The notes: generated by a model from the letters alone, not told the origin. A stretch of 64,000 bases of DNA from Cannabis sativa (GCF_029168945.1 NC_083604.1:73734211-73798210); one strand, 5' to 3'. Positions 10,501 to 22,638 are shown, numbered from the stretch's first letter. Numbers and translations are program-made.

Positions 10501-13500
10501 CTGTTTCCCAATTCACGTCCCTCAGTAGCAAAATCAGGGCGAATGTTGTTTGGTGCTTCTCTACCAGATGATACAGAAACTTTACTTGAGTTTGTTGGTG
10601 TTGATGTAGTCTTTGAAGTAGGACGAGATCTCCGTGGCACCTGACATGAATTATAATATAAAGCATTTATAAAAAAATTATATAATTAAACAACTATTTT
10701 AAGGCATGGTCAAGCAGAAATGAGATTTTAAATTGAATATGAAAATAACAACCTTAGCAACCCTAGACTTAGCCTTGAATTCCTTTTCTCTCTGTTCACG
10801 TCGATCATTTAGCATTTGTCTTTTAGACCTTACTTCAATAAAATCATCTTCATCACTTGGGGCCTCGATACCAGGTTGCTCAAAAACACGCACAATGCCA
10901 CTCTGCAGAGGAGCATCTACGGCTTCTTCAGAGCATATATTCCTTTTCAGCTTACCCTCTCCGGACTGAGGAATGTTCTGACCTTTCATTGAAGATTCTT
11001 TCCCAGATCCTCTTTCAGCTCGACTAGCAGAATCTACTTGTGTACCAGGTGGAACAGAGCTGGAAGAATCCGACTCTAATGTTTGCTTTGATGCATGCGA
11101 GGAAATAACCCTCTTTGGTCCAGTTCTAACAGAAGGCACTATACCCCTTCCAATTGAATTTGACTTCTCATCCGACCCTAAATCATCAGATGAAACAAAG
11201 CCTATAGGTTGTCTCTGATCAAACTTTTCACGTATCCGAAACTCAGTTCGCTGAATATGACGAGGCCTCCTCTGATATCCACTAGCTCCAGAGTGAGTAG
11301 ATTCGGGGGCAGGATATGATCTTGAGCCAGAATTTTTCACCGCAAATATGTATCTTTTCCCTCTGCGACTGGATACCAAGCCATGGACCTTAGGCCCATT
11401 TGGACCTTTTTCTTTTGAGATTGTCTGAGGCTGCCCCTCTGATTCTTGGGTAAAAGGCATAGCATTGTAGTTTTTCACAACCAAATTTTGGTGCCCTTCA
11501 CCACCAATGTGAGACAGCTCTGATCGGCCACATTGCACCATACTAGAGATTTCAGCATCTTCCCTGGCAGGTACCAAACCATCCTTTCTCAAACTTCCTT
11601 GAGAAACATCCATATGCCCTGAATTAATACCAGATTGGTTATCAGCTGGAAGGGATGAACTATCATTTTTTGTGAGGCTCTGAGAGGAGTCTTGACCAGA
11701 CTGAATAGGCAGTGAACCTCCTGGAGTCTGATTGAAAGAGAAACCAGATGGAACATTCGGCTGAACAAAAGACATTGAGTGAGCAGCCAACGGCAAAACC
11801 CCTTGAGAAATAGGAGATGAATACCTCAACTGCCCAAACTGGAAGAGAGGAGGCTGTGATGGATGCATATGACTGAGAGAAGAGCCAACTTGAGGATGCA
11901 GATGAAGAGGCATCTGTATAGAACCGATCTGTATTGCTGGGACTGGAGAAGGTATCAAGGATGGACCAGAAAAAAGCCCAAATTGAAGCTTAAGTGGTAC
12001 CTCAGCCTGATTTTGAACAGCAGGCATGCTAGATGTAACAGCCTGATTGGAAGAATGTGAGGCAACGCTAGCTGAAGACATGACTGGATGGGGAGAATAT
12101 ACACCAGAACTGCCAGGAGCATCCACGTGTTTGGATTCTTGTGTTGTATGAGGAGCATTACTGTGTTGAACAACCAAATCTTGCACCTCACTTTCACTAG
12201 ATACTCGAGGACAACCATCCTCAACAGAGCTAGATGAAGGCAGAGGATCAACAAATGTAGTTTCATCATTTTTAGCATTTCTTCCAAGATCATCATTTGG
12301 CATCCCAACTTCAACACCCTCATTAAATCCTAAAACCAAGTTGTTCATATCAGGTGACCCTTTCTCCTCCAAATGCATATTTTCAAACTCATGGTGCACG
12401 TCAATATTTTCCTCATCTCCCTCATGCACCTCATCTTCTTCCTGGTATCTGTCCTCATCCTCGTCATATTCTTCTTGCTCTTGCAGCTGTTCATTGTTGT
12501 CAACAGCCCATTCTTCATCATCACCCACAGATGCACAGCTAGCAGCAGTCATATTCTCCTCCCCAACATTTGAAGGTAAACAAACTGGTTCATTCTCCTG
12601 CCCTGACAAAGAAACATCTTTGCGATCTCCTTCAGCAGATAATAATGAAGATTCTCCAGAGTCATCCAAGTCATCATTTGTGAGATGAGTTGGAGAACTG
12701 GGGGGGCTTGAAACTGAAAGTGAGGATTGTGAATCGCACCTTGGTGTGGTTTTACCATCCAGTTTCTGCTCATTTTCTTGCTGGACATCAATTATATCAC
12801 GCTGTCCAAGACTCTGCCGATGACTACTGTCATATGATGTTGGCATGGTAGGTTCATTTCTTACTACATGATTATACTGCCTCTCACTATCTAAAAAAGC
12901 TGAAGGGCCAGGACGTTGTTCAATCTCGCTCCGGTAGGAGGTTTTGTGCATAGAAGCTATTGATGGAGGGGGGAGAACACGTGGCTGCCTCATAGAGTAG
13001 CGTGACCTCCCAAAAGAATAAGGCATGTCTGCATCAGAGTTTGGGTATAGTCGATCCGGATATTGAGAATAAGAGTTACCACGGGGACGGCCCTGTCCCC
13101 AGCCCACATCAAATTTCTCAACAAGATGATCATTGATTTCAGAGTCAATCTCTGTGTTTCTGCTGTACTGATCTCCATCCCCAGAAAGATTCCACCTCTG
13201 CCCTTTTAGATTATTAAAAATGAAATCATCCATAGGAGGTTCTGAAATTCCTCCTTTTTGATAAGATCTTGAAGGCAAAACCCCTGCACCTCCGTAGAAC
13301 TCCTTCCTAGGAAATGATCTCCCACTAATAGATGCATCGCGTCTAGGACTATGATGACCAATGTCCTGATCCTGTACATGTAAGGTCGAGCTGTTTCCAT
13401 TATCGTATGCATCCCTTCTCCATGAATTAACTGGCTTTCCTCTGTCAATAAAAGCAGCAGAGCTATCTCTAGTAAACTGAGATCTAGAGCCCATCTCTGA

Positions 13501-15711
13501 GTGCCTGTTCAAACTAGACGAATCAGAGGATGCTGAAGTTGTGATCCTCTCCACCATTCTTTCCCCATCTTCCCAGTCACTGACCTCCGCTGCCCTGGAG
13601 GCATCTTTTTCTTTCTCTAACATAGCCAATTTCTCATCTGCAAGGGCTGAAGAGCTACTTCCTGGCTGTGTTGTTTCAGCTTGCCTCTTCGCAATCTTTT
13701 CCTCCAATTCTAAAAGCTTTTGCTTAGCAGCATGTTTTCTTCTTTCTTCTTCCATAAACATCCTTCGTTTCTCCTCCTCCCTAGCTATTCTCAGCTCTTC
13801 AGCTTTTTGCATGGCTTCCATCCGCTCCTGTTCTGCTCTCCATGCTGCTTCTCTAGCTTCTTCTTCCAATTTCCTCTGTCTATCTTCTTGTTCCCTGGCC
13901 ATCCTTGTTCTTTCCTCTTCTTCTCTTCGAGCTAGTTCCAAAGCTCTTTCATGTTCTTCAATGATCCGACGCCGCTCTTGTTCTTGCATTTTTTGAACTC
14001 TTTCAAGTTCAGCCTCAAAAGATTCTCTAACAGGATCATGAAAGTCAGTCTGCTTGACTGCATCTTTTTTTCTCTTGACCACTCCTAGAAGACCCCCAGA
14101 AAAGGGATCACGACCATCAAAACCTGTTCCAAAATCTTTCATGAAAGGATCCTCTGCATAAGGTTTTTCAGTCTTTGCAAGAAAACGCTTCTCTTTGCCA
14201 AAGTTGAGTATTGGATCATTGACATGCATCCCTCTGCCACCACCCGAAGAATATGACGATTTGGTCATTGAATTATTCTGTAAAGAACTATCTCTGTATC
14301 TGCTGTGTTGCTCACTTCCATAGCGTGTATTTCGGTCAGCTCCTCGGGTTCCATGTGAGTCTACAGTATTGTGCCATGACTGTTTTCCTCCCTGTCCATA
14401 CCCTACTTCCCTCCTCCCAAAATCACCGTGAGCATTTTCTCGAAAATGTGATGGAGCATATTTATTTTCTTTATGCATTTCTCCATTCAGATTAGACTGC
14501 CTTGCACCAACTTCTGCAGCACTAGAACCATCTTTTGGAATTACTGGACTTCTCCATGAGTTCCCTTCCCGCCCTTCTCTACTAGGCGCTCTTACATCTC
14601 TGACATATGGGTCTCCTTTAGGGACTTCACTGGAAGTAACTTTTCCAGTTTCATCGTCACGCTGAGCCCACCTCTCAGAAGTATTATGGACTGGTTTGTG
14701 AGGTAAAACACTTACTCTGGGCATATCAAAATCTCTGTCCCAGTAAGCTTCACTCTTCGAAAACCCATGGTCTCTGCCCCTGTCAGTAAGACCGTGACTG
14801 GTATCACGCTCATCATCAGCCCAATCCGATCTAGGGCTCACTCGGACTAGCGGAAATGGACCTGGGAAATACTCTTCCTGCTTCCGAACGGGTTCACTTG
14901 ACTGAGAACCACCTAAACCATTGGTCCCCACATTACCATTCATTCCATTGCCACTACTAAGACGAGATGAATGCAACTGAGGGCGCATGTCAACAGGAGT
15001 ACTCAAACGAGAACCATTCCTCTGCTCATCATGAGACTCATCACCATGTACCTGTTTCTGCTTTTGATTCAAACCATCCTTTTGCCTCTGCCCATTCCCA
15101 GATGCAGAAGGCAATGCAGCCTTCAAAGAAGGGAAATCCTCACCCCTCAACACCGAGGCTTTCTCCAACGGTGGAAATGCTGAAGAAGAAGTTGGAGCGG
15201 ATGAACCGACTGTTCCCGATCGAGCTGACGGAGGCATATAAACACTACTACCCTTCACTGCCACATCAGAACCATTGAAAACCTTGCCAGTACCATCAGC
15301 ACCTTGATCACCAAGAACCTCTTTCTCCTGCAAAGCAATTGCACCAGGCTTTGTCCATCCCATACCAGACGAAGATGGCCTTGCCCCACCTCCGGAAACC
15401 CCTCCACCAGCTGGCCCACCACCAGAGCCCAAAGAATCAAATTTCTCATGTTCCTTGCGCAATGAAGGAAGGTTCAAGGGGGGTGGAACAGAAAGCTTCG
15501 GCCCAGCCTTCTGCGAACTCCGAGGCCTTGAAAGGACCACCATTCCACCTCCTCCTCCGCCACCCCCAGTGACGTGGCCACCGGCTCTAAGCCGATTCGA
15601 TCCGTATGAGTTAGCATTGTGTGGATGGTGATGATGATGATGTGAAGGCTGTCCATACGACTTGTTCAGATTCACAGACACGAACTTGGTCCCGGCTCCG
15701 GGATTAGCCAT
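7528..15711 (-). CDS. MOS1: MODIFIER OF SNC1 1 (MOS1), BAT2-N domain protein
   Basis: Seven coding exons on the minus strand, all with GT-AG introns and consistent phase: 15711-10753, 10640-10408, 10320-10182, 9768-9570, 9488-9156, 9072-8369 and 8190-7528. Together they give 7,230 nt, or 2,409 aa. I chose the ATG at 15711 because MANPGAGTKFVSVNLNKSYG is the conserved BAT2_N start; an in-frame ATG at 15729 adds six residues. Visible parts are the BAT2_N region with His-, Gly- and Pro-rich stretches (1-190), a long Glu/Arg/Lys coiled coil (about 560-680), an acidic block (about 1070-1120) and a low-complexity Ser/Gln/Pro-rich C-terminus. In Arabidopsis, MOS1 sets expression of the NLR gene SNC1, works with TCP factors and affects cell-cycle control. 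No catalytic domain is expected. The protein is far longer than the roughly 1,400 aa I recall for Arabidopsis. All exons look intact. Confidence 0.9.
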
Positions 15712-16260
15712 CTCACGGGTCCAACCCAAACTCTAACCCTGGCGGATTCGAATTCCGACCAACGCATCAAAATGATACCACGAGAAAACAAAGACCTAAC
15801 CTCCGCTTTCTCCCCTGTCCAATATTCGCTTCGTCGATTATCACCGCTCTGGATCTTATTGGACCCTGTAGAAACTCTCTCTAACCCTGATCAAGAGGGA
15901 GAGAAAAAACAAACAAACGAAATCAATGAATCTCAGACTATAAAACCGATCTCAGGATCTCATTAATTACACTGTACAATCTTAAATACCACACGCTAAA
16001 AGAATTATATCGGAGTGTAGTTTTCGGCAATTAGGGTTTCACTGCTTAGAGCTTCGAGCAAGAGAAAGAACGAGATCAAAAGAAGATGATAAGAGAGGTT
16101 ACCTCCGGTGGCTTGAGATAGAATACTGCCGGCGAAAATGAGCGCAGCGGTGCGAAACGTGTTCGGAAGTGTCGGAGAAGAAGCCCTACTGTGACCGGAG
16201 AGGTATGAGAGAGAAAGTGAGATATAGAGGAGAGAGAGAGAGAGAGAGTGGGAGAAGGAG
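15712..16260 (-). promoter_or_regulatory. MOS1 5' UTR with probable intron and CT-rich leader
   Basis: Upstream of the MOS1 start, the minus strand has a good donor (CCGGAG|GTAACC, GT at 16102-16101) and a good acceptor (TTTCTACAG|GG, AG at 15867-15866). These predict a 5' UTR intron of about 237 bp. A (GA)n run at about 16230-16248, CT on the coding strand, is typical of plant leaders and core promoters. The transcription start is not determinable here. Confidence 0.45.
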
Positions 16261-16280
16261 AGGATTAATTCACTAAGCAC

Positions 16281-16911
16281 GAGAGGAAAGTAGGGAAACT
16301 TTCTAGTATTTCTTGTTTCGACCTCTTAACTTTACTTTATTTATAATTTCAGCCAATTTAGTTTCTTGTCTTTTCAGTTATGCCCCTTTATGTACACGTG
16401 TGGATCACATACATTGCTGAGAGAGACTGTAACCCACCCAAGACAGTAGGTGAGTTGTTCGGATCTCAAAGGTTTTTTTCTTTTCTTCCTTAAAACCAAA
16501 TATCTTTGCTTTTGAGAAGGTTAAAAAATATTAATAATCAAATTTGACAATATTAATAATAAAAATTAAATAATTTAGCAAACTCCAAATCTAACCAACA
16601 ATAGTGTTTTTTTTTTCTTGAAATGAAACAAACAATAGTTCATATAACATTTACAAAAGTTAGTTGTGAGATTGTAGTTGTTTTAAGTTAAAACAAATGC
16701 GAGTGACTCTAATTTATGATTTTGTGTGGTCTTCTTAAGTTAACATGTGTAAAAAAGGACATTTTACCTTTAAAATTTTGTTATTGTTTGGTAGATATAA
16801 TTTGTCCTATTCGAGTTAATGAAGTTTCTCCATTAGTCTAAGATGTGATATCAAAGGTATTTTTATTTTGAAAGTTTTAGGTTTTTGAAATATGAAAACT
16901 AACTATTAGGG
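16281..16911. other. Intergenic spacer upstream of MOS1
   Basis: AT-rich sequence with the presumed MOS1 promoter in its first few hundred bases, including an ACACGTGTGG G-box near 16394. No gene or clear repeat is visible in the rest. Confidence 0.5.
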
Positions 16912-17244
16912 CATGGGGCGGACCCACATATAATCGAGAAGGATAGTGGCCTCTCCTGAAAAAAAAAATGGGAAAAAAATATATATACAATTTAGTTAGT
17001 TACAACATATATTTGTAATAAAAGATAATATTTATAAACATGATATTAACTTTGGTGTAATGGTTAAGCTACTTAGCGTATAAGTTAGAGAACAATGATC
17101 ATAATCCCATTATTTATATAAAAAAAAAATGATCCTAATCCCATTAAATGTTTTTTTTTCTTTTTTAAATTTACTTTTTTGCCTCCCCTCACTTACAAAA
17201 AAAAAATTACGCCCCCCTCACTTTAAATCCTAGGTCCGCTACTG
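16912..17244. mobile_element. Small hAT-type non-autonomous element
   Basis: The ends are inverted: CATGGGGCGGACCCA at the left and, on the other strand from 17244, CAGTAGCGGACCTAGG. These resemble the CAGGGGCGGA terminus of the large hAT element at 17884. It has no coding capacity. The flanking 8-mers (TATTAGGG and AATTTAGG) match poorly, so the insertion is either old or my ends are slightly off. Confidence 0.5.
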
Positions 17245-17248
17245 AATT

Positions 17249-17760
17249 TAGGATTGTACATCGGTCGGTATGGGTGGTTTATCTTATATATTTTCTAACC
17301 CAATTTAAAATTTGGTTTGCTTAAATTTAAGTGCAACCTGCCTAATTAAAAAATATATATATATGTAAACCGACCAACGGTTTGGGCGGATTGGTCGGTT
17401 AATCCGCCCGAACCGGCCAAACTTTTTTTTTTTTGGTTTCAAAGTCAAAATCAATAAAAATTAAAAAGATAAATTAAAAATATCACATTCCACCAAAGCA
17501 CAACACAATATATATGACTTTAAAACTAACAATTAAGTATATAACTTTATATTATTATATATTTAATTATTTATGTTATATATAATAAAAAATAAAAAGT
17601 GAAAAAAAAATTCAAAATCGGGTTGGTTGGGTAATTCGGTTTAATTGGGCGGGTTGGACCTATTTTCAACCCGCCCAAATAACAGATTGGACGGTTTGTA
17701 ATTTTTTCGGGTTATTTCAATTTGTAATTTTTATCGGTTTTTTCGATTTGGTTTGAGCGG
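17249..17760 (+). mobile_element. hAT MITE, left portion (interrupted by Cassandra)
   Basis: Starts TAGGATTGTACATCGGTCGG and is an inverted relative of the complete MITE at 38369-38845, sharing GGCGGGTTGGACCTATTTTC-type internal blocks. It breaks off at 17760, where a Cassandra TRIM inserted with 5-bp duplication AGCGG (17756-17760 and 31785-31789). The missing right end is at 31785-31832. Confidence 0.8.
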
Positions 17761-17980
17761 TGTAGCGTCCCCGCTTCAAGCCTCCATTGGGCCCTTACAC
17801 CCACGGACTAATGGCTCTTATACACGGGTACGTCACTTTGGCTGCTTCTTGGACTGACGACTGACCCTACAGACCAACATGAGCAGGGGCGGAGCCAGCA
17901 TGAAAAATTAGGGGGGGCCAAACTATATTGTAAATTTAAGTGTCAAAAATTTCAATGTTTTATTAAATTCATAATTGAAA

Positions 17981-19521
17981 TTAAAATACAGAACGTCTTT
18001 CTTGCATATCACGAAAATCATCGATAAGTGAATCTATACTAAATTTTTTGGCGATTTCTTTTTCAATATATACGAGCAAACAATCACTTAAAAATTCATC
18101 TTCCATCTTGTTGCGAAGTGTAGTCTTCACTATATTCATAGCTGAAAAAGATCGTTCTGTGGTAGCTGTAGAAACCGGAAGTGTAAGAATAAGAGTTATC
18201 ACTTTATAGACAATTGGAAAAATCTCTGCTTTTCTAGTTTTTACCAACCACTGACATAAATCAGAAATAGTTGCCAAAACAGCAAAATCAGGAAGTTCTC
18301 GTACATGAGCAAAATGTTCAAATTGCGTCCTTAGTTGTACCATCTCGTATTCTGTAAAATCTCTTGGGTAAAATTTTTGTACCAACTTGCAAATATCATC
18401 AATTCTGAATGATGTGTGTATCTCTCTCGGATCTAAAGCTGAACTAAGAATGAGTAACTCCACTGTATTATTATTGAATTTGTTGTTTAATTCTTGTAGT
18501 TGAAAGTCTATCACTGAATTGAAAAGATCAACTCTGTAATAATGCTCCACTGTAATTGCATCTTGTTGACCACGACTTCTTCCTCTTTTTGTAGTATAGT
18601 GAGCATTAAAATCTGGGACAGGTATATTAACACGTTCACAAAAAGATTTCACCTCATAAACTAATTCATCCCATCCATCTTCTCTCAATTTCTGAATGAG
18701 AGTCTTAGTAGATGAAACAAGATGCATTGCATTTAAAATATCTTGAGACTGAAGTTGTAAAGCTTGACATAGTATATTAGAAATCTCCAAAAAAAATTTC
18801 ATAAGATGCAAAATGAAAACAAATTCAAAAGAAGTTAATGACTCATAAGCTGCATCTGCATCTCCTCGTTGAGCAAAAGTAGTACCATCTTCAATAATAT
18901 TCAATAAAACTTCACATGTTGCACTAAACATCTTTATCAAACTAGAAATAGATTTTAAATGAGAACTCCAACGAGTATCACCTGCCCTTTGTAAAGAACC
19001 AATTTGATTGAGTCCTTTCCCACTTTCTAGTTCATCAATCTCAAGTAAATGAGCAATATTTGTAGCATGAGCAGCTTTTAGTTGGTCATTGCGTTTACAT
19101 GAAGCACCAACAATATTAACAATAGAATTTAACTTTGTAAAAAATTGATGGACAGGAATAACTTCTCTAGATGCAGCAACTAATGCCAATTGCAAACGAT
19201 GTGCAAAACAATGAACATAGTAAGCATAAGGACATTCACTTGAAATTAAAGCTTGCAAACCATTCCATTGTCCACGCATATTACTTGCGCCATCATAACC
19301 TTGTCCACGAATAGATTGAACATCAAGACTATAATTAGAGAGTATAGAGAAAATACCTTCTTTTAATGTTATAGCAGCAGTGTCTTTGACATGAATAAGC
19401 CCAAAAAAACGTTCTTGCACATAACCATCTTTATCAACAAATCTTAAAACAATTGACATTTGCTCTTTCTTAGATTCATCTCGTGCTTCATCAACTATTA
19501 CAGAAAATTTTGCATCACCAA
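17981..19521 (-). pseudogene. hAT transposase, C-terminal part
   Basis: About 510 codons are open from the retroelement junction at 19521 to the stop at 17981. The RNase H-like catalytic fold begins with VDEARDES (first Asp) and continues with QGYDGASNMRG and HCFAHRLQLAL, which are typical of the DUF4371/ZMYM-like branch of plant hAT transposases. Near the C-terminus is the hAT dimerisation segment LPVSTATTERSFSAMN. This half has no internal stop, so inactivation is due to the gypsy insertion and to a frameshift in the N-terminal half. Confidence 0.9.
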
Positions 19522-20093
19522 TGTAATATCCCGATAAGCCTAATGGTAAATAATTAGAGTTTATACTGTACTATGAGTTAATCAGGTAATTAGTGGGATT
19601 ATGATCTTACTAATCTATTTCAGTATAATATTTAAATTTTGCTATAAGTAAGTAAATAATCGTAATTTGTTAATTACGGAGATTTATATAGCATGTGTGA
19701 ATGTAATATGAGCTATATGTGGAATAAAAATATTTTCAGGTTGGGCGACCCTGGAGACTTAATAAGTAGATACATAAGCGTAATTTGTTAATTACGGAAA
19801 TTTATTTGAAATACGTGGATATAATATGAGTTATTTGTGAAATAAAAATATTTTCAAGTTTGGCGACCCTGGAGACCCGATTGGAGGCCAAAAATGTCAC
19901 AACAGTTTTAGTTAGAAATATTGATGAGATTATTGGGATAAGTTGATTTTAGAAATATCGGAGTATTTTAGAGTACTCGAAGTTGGCTAAATACCTTAGA
20001 AATAGAAATTTCTTAATGGCTAAGAAATTATAAGATAACTATTAATAATAAAATTTTTATTAATATTATTATATTATTATTATTAATATATTA

Positions 20094-20131
<38 letters not shown>

Positions 20132-21037
20132 TATTATAATATTATTTATATATATAAGTTAACGTAAGTTAACTTATATATATATTAAGTTATCAGTGAA
20201 ACAGAACAGTTCGACGAACGAAACCCTCGTTCTCCCTCCTTCGATAAAACCTTCTCCCCTTATATCTATTTTCTTCAATTTTCAATCCAAAACTTAGCGA
20301 TCTAAGCTCTGGTAGTAGCAGGATAGCAAATCTTTGAAGAGGGAAAGCTTAAGGTATGGTTTAATTTCGTTTTAAGTTTAAAAACAATTGGTTTCGTATA
20401 GGGGTTTTGTGAATTAGAATAGTTATGAAGGTTCTGACCTTATAGAATTGTTCTCGGGTAGTCATGGGACTAGTTTCGATATTTTCTTGTTGAATTAGAA
20501 GTGATTTTTGAGTTAGAAATCGAGTTTGGAACTTTTTAAAGCTTAGTCCGAACGTTAATGGCGTTTTTCATTTAAGGGGTCGATTTTTATTTCTGTTACG
20601 TAAGGATGGTAGTATTTATGGCATACATGCACCCTGTGAAGTTTGGAGTGATTTGGATAAGTTTTGGTAGTGTTTCGGTGAGTGCGAAAATTGAAATTTT
20701 CGTATTTAACAGTTTATAGAAATTCCTAAGAGATCAGAAATCGTATTTTTGTCATAACTTTTGACTCAGGTGTCCGTTTTGGACATTCTATATACCGTTT
20801 CGAAGATTGCGACGAGCTCTTCAACATGGTGTATGTTTTAGAGCCAAAATATAAGTTTTATTTTAGTGTATTTATACTGCGGGGTTCGGTAGAAAACCCT
20901 CGATTGTCTTATGTGAATATAAGCAGTGTTTTGGGATAAACACTTATTGGTTTATCGTTGTTGTGACATAGGGCTGAGATCATCGGGGATAGTTCTCCAC
21001 TTGGGTTGGCTGAAATATATGAATCGGATTAAAGGTA

Positions 21038-21515
21038 AGAAAAGTATATTGTACCGCATAGTACGTTGTATGTAATACGTTAGTATTGTTATGAATTGAT
21101 CAATATTGAGATATAGTTAATATTGTTATATATAGAAAAGTATATTGTACTGCATAGTACGTTGTATGTAATACCGTTAGTATTGTTATGAATTGATCAA
21201 TATTGAGATATAGTTAATATTGTTATATATAGAAAAGTATATTGTACTGCATAGTACGTTGTATGTAATACCGTTAGTATTGTTATGAATTGATCAATAT
21301 TGAGATATAGTTAATATTGTTATATATAGAAAAGTATATTGTACTGCATAGTACGTTGTATGTAACACAGTTAGTATTGTTATGAATTGATCAATATTGA
21401 GATATAGTTAATATTGTTATATATTGAAAAGTATATTGTACTGCATAGTACGTTGTATGTAATACAATTAGTATCGTTATGAATTGATTAATATTGAGAT
21501 ATAGTTATATATTGA
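21038..21515 (+). repeat. Five tandem copies of a 97-bp unit in the 5' LTR
   Basis: Units start with AGAAAAGTATATTGTAC at 21038, 21134, 21231 and 21328 and, slightly altered, near 21425. Each has an internal palindrome GTACTGCATAGTAC (the first copy reads GTACCGCATAGTAC). The unit ends in the TTGAGATATAGTTAATATTG stretch. The last copy is truncated. Confidence 0.92.
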
Positions 21516-21573
21516 AAAGATTGATTAGTTGAGTATTGATAATGTGATAATATTATGCATGTGATATGTTGGC

Positions 21574-21988
21574 TCACCTGATTAGGTGATGCAATTTTCC
21601 TGGTAACGTACTGGGCGTAAGTACGGGTGTTAGTGATATATGATGAGTACCAAGTGTAGGTACGGGCTCACCTGATTAGGTGATGCGATTTTCCTGGCGA
21701 CGTACTGGGCGTAAGTACAGGCGTCAGTGACATGATAAGTACCGGGCGTAGGTACGAGCTCGTCTAATTAGACGATGCGATATATTGGTGCCAGATTGTG
21801 GCACGGGCTCACCTGATTAGGTGATGCAATTGTATGATATATGGGTCCAGGTTTTTGGGCATAAGCTCACCTGATTAGGTGATGCAGTTATGCGACATAT
21901 GGGTGCCAGGCTATGGCATGGGCTTGCCTGATTAGGCGATACAATACAAGATCATCAGATTAAAGCATCGACTTGCCTAATTAGGCAA
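21574..21988 (+). repeat. Array of two alternating classes of short palindromes in the 5' LTR
   Basis: Class A has a 6-bp stem and a 4-base centre: TCACCT-GATT-AGGTGA at 21574, 21668, 21809 and 21867; TCGTCT-AATT-AGACGA at 21760; TTGCCT-GATT-AGGCGA at 21924; TTGCCT-AATT-AGGCAA at 21973. Class B has a 5-bp stem and a 7-base centre: GTACT...AGTAC at 21608 and 21702, GTACC...GGTAC at 21647 and 21739, GTGCC...GGCAC at 21788 and GTGCC...GGCAT at 21903. A degenerate class B copy lies near 21843. Differences between copies fall in pairs that keep the stems. The function is unknown. Confidence 0.9.
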
Positions 21989-22626
21989 CATGATGTCATG
22001 AAGATGGTTGCTTTATGAGGTAACATATATATTATTTATATGATTAAATGAATATGAATTCCATTATTGGTATAATGGTTTTGTATTACCAAATATTTGT
22101 ATACTAATGTTTATTCGTGGCAGATGCCAGTAGTGATTTGGATTTCATCTTATGAACAAAGTGTGATGGTTTGATTCTTATTGTGTATAAATGACAATAT
22201 TCGAATAATAAGCTATATGATTGTTATTATTACTTTTCTTGCTGAGTCATTGTGACTCACGGGTCTTATGTGGTGCGAGGTAAAGGCAAAGAAAAGCTAG
22301 ATCAACCATGAGGTGGCCGGTCTTCTCCAAAGAATGTACATATTGACCTCGCCGCACAATGCGTGCGGGATTCTTAGAAGTTGTTTTAGATTTGTATCTG
22401 CTGTGTATTTTGATTTTATATTGAAATGGTTGTCGTATATATTTCCTTAACAAAACTTTTTATAACAGGGATCTCCAAAACACACTTTTGATGCTGCTAT
22501 AATGTCTATTTTTAGTATTTTATTTTGGTCAACTTTTTAATATTATTACGGTTTTTGATAATTAATTATTCTACTAGTTTTTAAAATCACACACGTGGCG
22601 TCCCTATAGATTAGGGTGTTACAACT

Positions 22627-22638
22627 TGGTATCAGAGC
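22627..22638 (+). promoter_or_regulatory. Primer-binding site of the gypsy element
   Basis: TGGTATCAGAGC, three bases after the 5' LTR end. It is complementary to the 3' end of initiator methionine tRNA and is the usual first-strand primer site in plant LTR retrotransposons. Confidence 0.9.

Larger units (their letters stand above)
19522..22623 (+). repeat. 5' LTR of the gypsy element
   Basis: 3,102 bp with TG...CA ends. It contains, in order, an ATT microsatellite (about 20090-20140), a TTAACGTAAGTTAA palindromic block, a 97-bp tandem repeat (21038-21515), the palindrome array (21574-21988) and a TGAGTCA/TGACTCA inverted repeat (22243-22259). It matches the 3' LTR almost exactly up to about 22262 and then diverges strongly. 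Confidence 0.93.

Noticed and set aside
12341..12688. Ser/Cys-rich plus-strand frame
   Set aside because: Antisense of the acidic block of MOS1.
17045..17100. tRNA-like or SINE-like stretch (GTGTAATGGTTAAGC)
   Set aside because: It lies inside the small hAT element at 16912-17244 and lacks a convincing box B or tail.
21038..21988. Possible CRISPR-like array because of regular palindromic repeats
   Set aside because: The repeats lie inside plant LTRs, spacers are not unique, unit length varies, and both LTRs carry the same array.
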